Assembly (NCBI RefSeq): GCF_003293695.1
Contig: NZ_CP029556.1
Span: 1,250,001-1,314,000, forward strand
Origin: Lysobacter oculi
GTDB taxonomy: Bacteria; Pseudomonadota; Gammaproteobacteria; Xanthomonadales; Xanthomonadaceae
DNA: 64,000 bases
Direction of reading: 5' to 3'
Under the pieces are notes generated by a model. That model was not told the origin of the DNA, made no database searches, and saw only the letters and a list, made by a program, of their open reading frames with translations. A program made the translations under genes and the position numbers. Below, one piece after another: positions 63,992 through 64,000 of this stretch; position 1 is the first letter of the stretch; each line of letters opens with the position of its first letter.

Positions 63992-64000
63992 ATGGCCGGC
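63992..64000 (+). CDS. lpxA: Start of the next gene, probably lpxA (three codons only)
   Basis: ATG GCC GGC begins one base after the fabZ stop and runs off the window. Only the conserved lpxD-fabZ-lpxA order suggests its identity; the sequence itself shows nothing specific. Confidence 0.4.

Overview
The window is high-GC chromosomal DNA (about 70 percent G+C in most lines I counted) with tightly packed genes and many ATGA start/stop overlaps. The gene content and order (rpsB-tsf-pyrH-frr-uppS-cdsA-dxr-rseP-bamA-lpxD-fabZ-lpxA without skp, map divergent from rpsB, glnD-dapD, a YbiI-type zinc finger protein, an extracellular-loop insertion in BamA) point to a gammaproteobacterium of the Xanthomonadaceae/Lysobacterales group. 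Genus cannot be fixed from this sequence. No prophage, insertion sequence or CRISPR array was seen.

Region by region. 1-2.3 kb: Rnk (partial), a DksA/TraR-type zinc finger protein, a bacterioferritin-like protein and a dicarboxylate symporter, all leftward. 2.4-10.2 kb: alkaline phosphatase, then polyhydroxybutyrate (PHB) turnover genes (3-hydroxybutyrate dehydrogenase, a DUF3734 patatin, intracellular PHB depolymerase) mixed with hemJ, ygiD and a methyltransferase. A 97-bp palindromic repeat lies between the first two PHB genes, and a perfect palindrome of the CTGC-N3-GCAG form lies over the depolymerase promoter. 10.2-19.6 kb: a PadR/HAAS regulatory pair (the HAAS gene is frameshifted), cyclophilin, SpeG, a copper chaperone, two crotonase-fold enzymes, mercaptopyruvate sulfurtransferase, a CoA-pyrophosphatase, FkpA-like PPIase and endonuclease III. 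19.6-27.1 kb: phosphate uptake, with an OprP-like porin and a first pstS in DNA of clearly lower G+C, then pstS2-pstC-pstA-pstB-phoU of native composition. Both pstS genes have recognisable Pho boxes.

27.1-29.4 kb carries a three-gene MNIO (DUF692) RiPP locus. It has a secreted precursor with two EF-hand loops and seven EGKCG motifs, the multinuclear iron enzyme, and its DUF2063 partner. 29.4-36.6 kb holds rnt, a small membrane protein, rlmB, rnr, tRNA-Leu(CAG), parC and a VOC protein. 36.6-41.3 kb holds a tpm gene broken by an in-frame TAG, asnB, an asparagine-codon-rich leader peptide with a terminator in front of asnB, an ECF sigma gene also broken by an in-frame TAG, and three small membrane/redox genes. 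41.3-49.7 kb: dapE, yffB, a CocE/NonD lipoprotein hydrolase, dapD, glnD, map. 49.7-64 kb: translation genes followed by the envelope-biogenesis operon.

The most interesting items are the asnB transcription attenuator, the EF-hand/EGKCG MNIO locus, the low-G+C oprP-pstS pair next to a native pst operon, the two amber-interrupted genes 2.8 kb apart, a set of genes whose -10 box lies exactly six bases before the start codon (predicted leaderless mRNAs), and the possible PhaR-type operator at phaZ.
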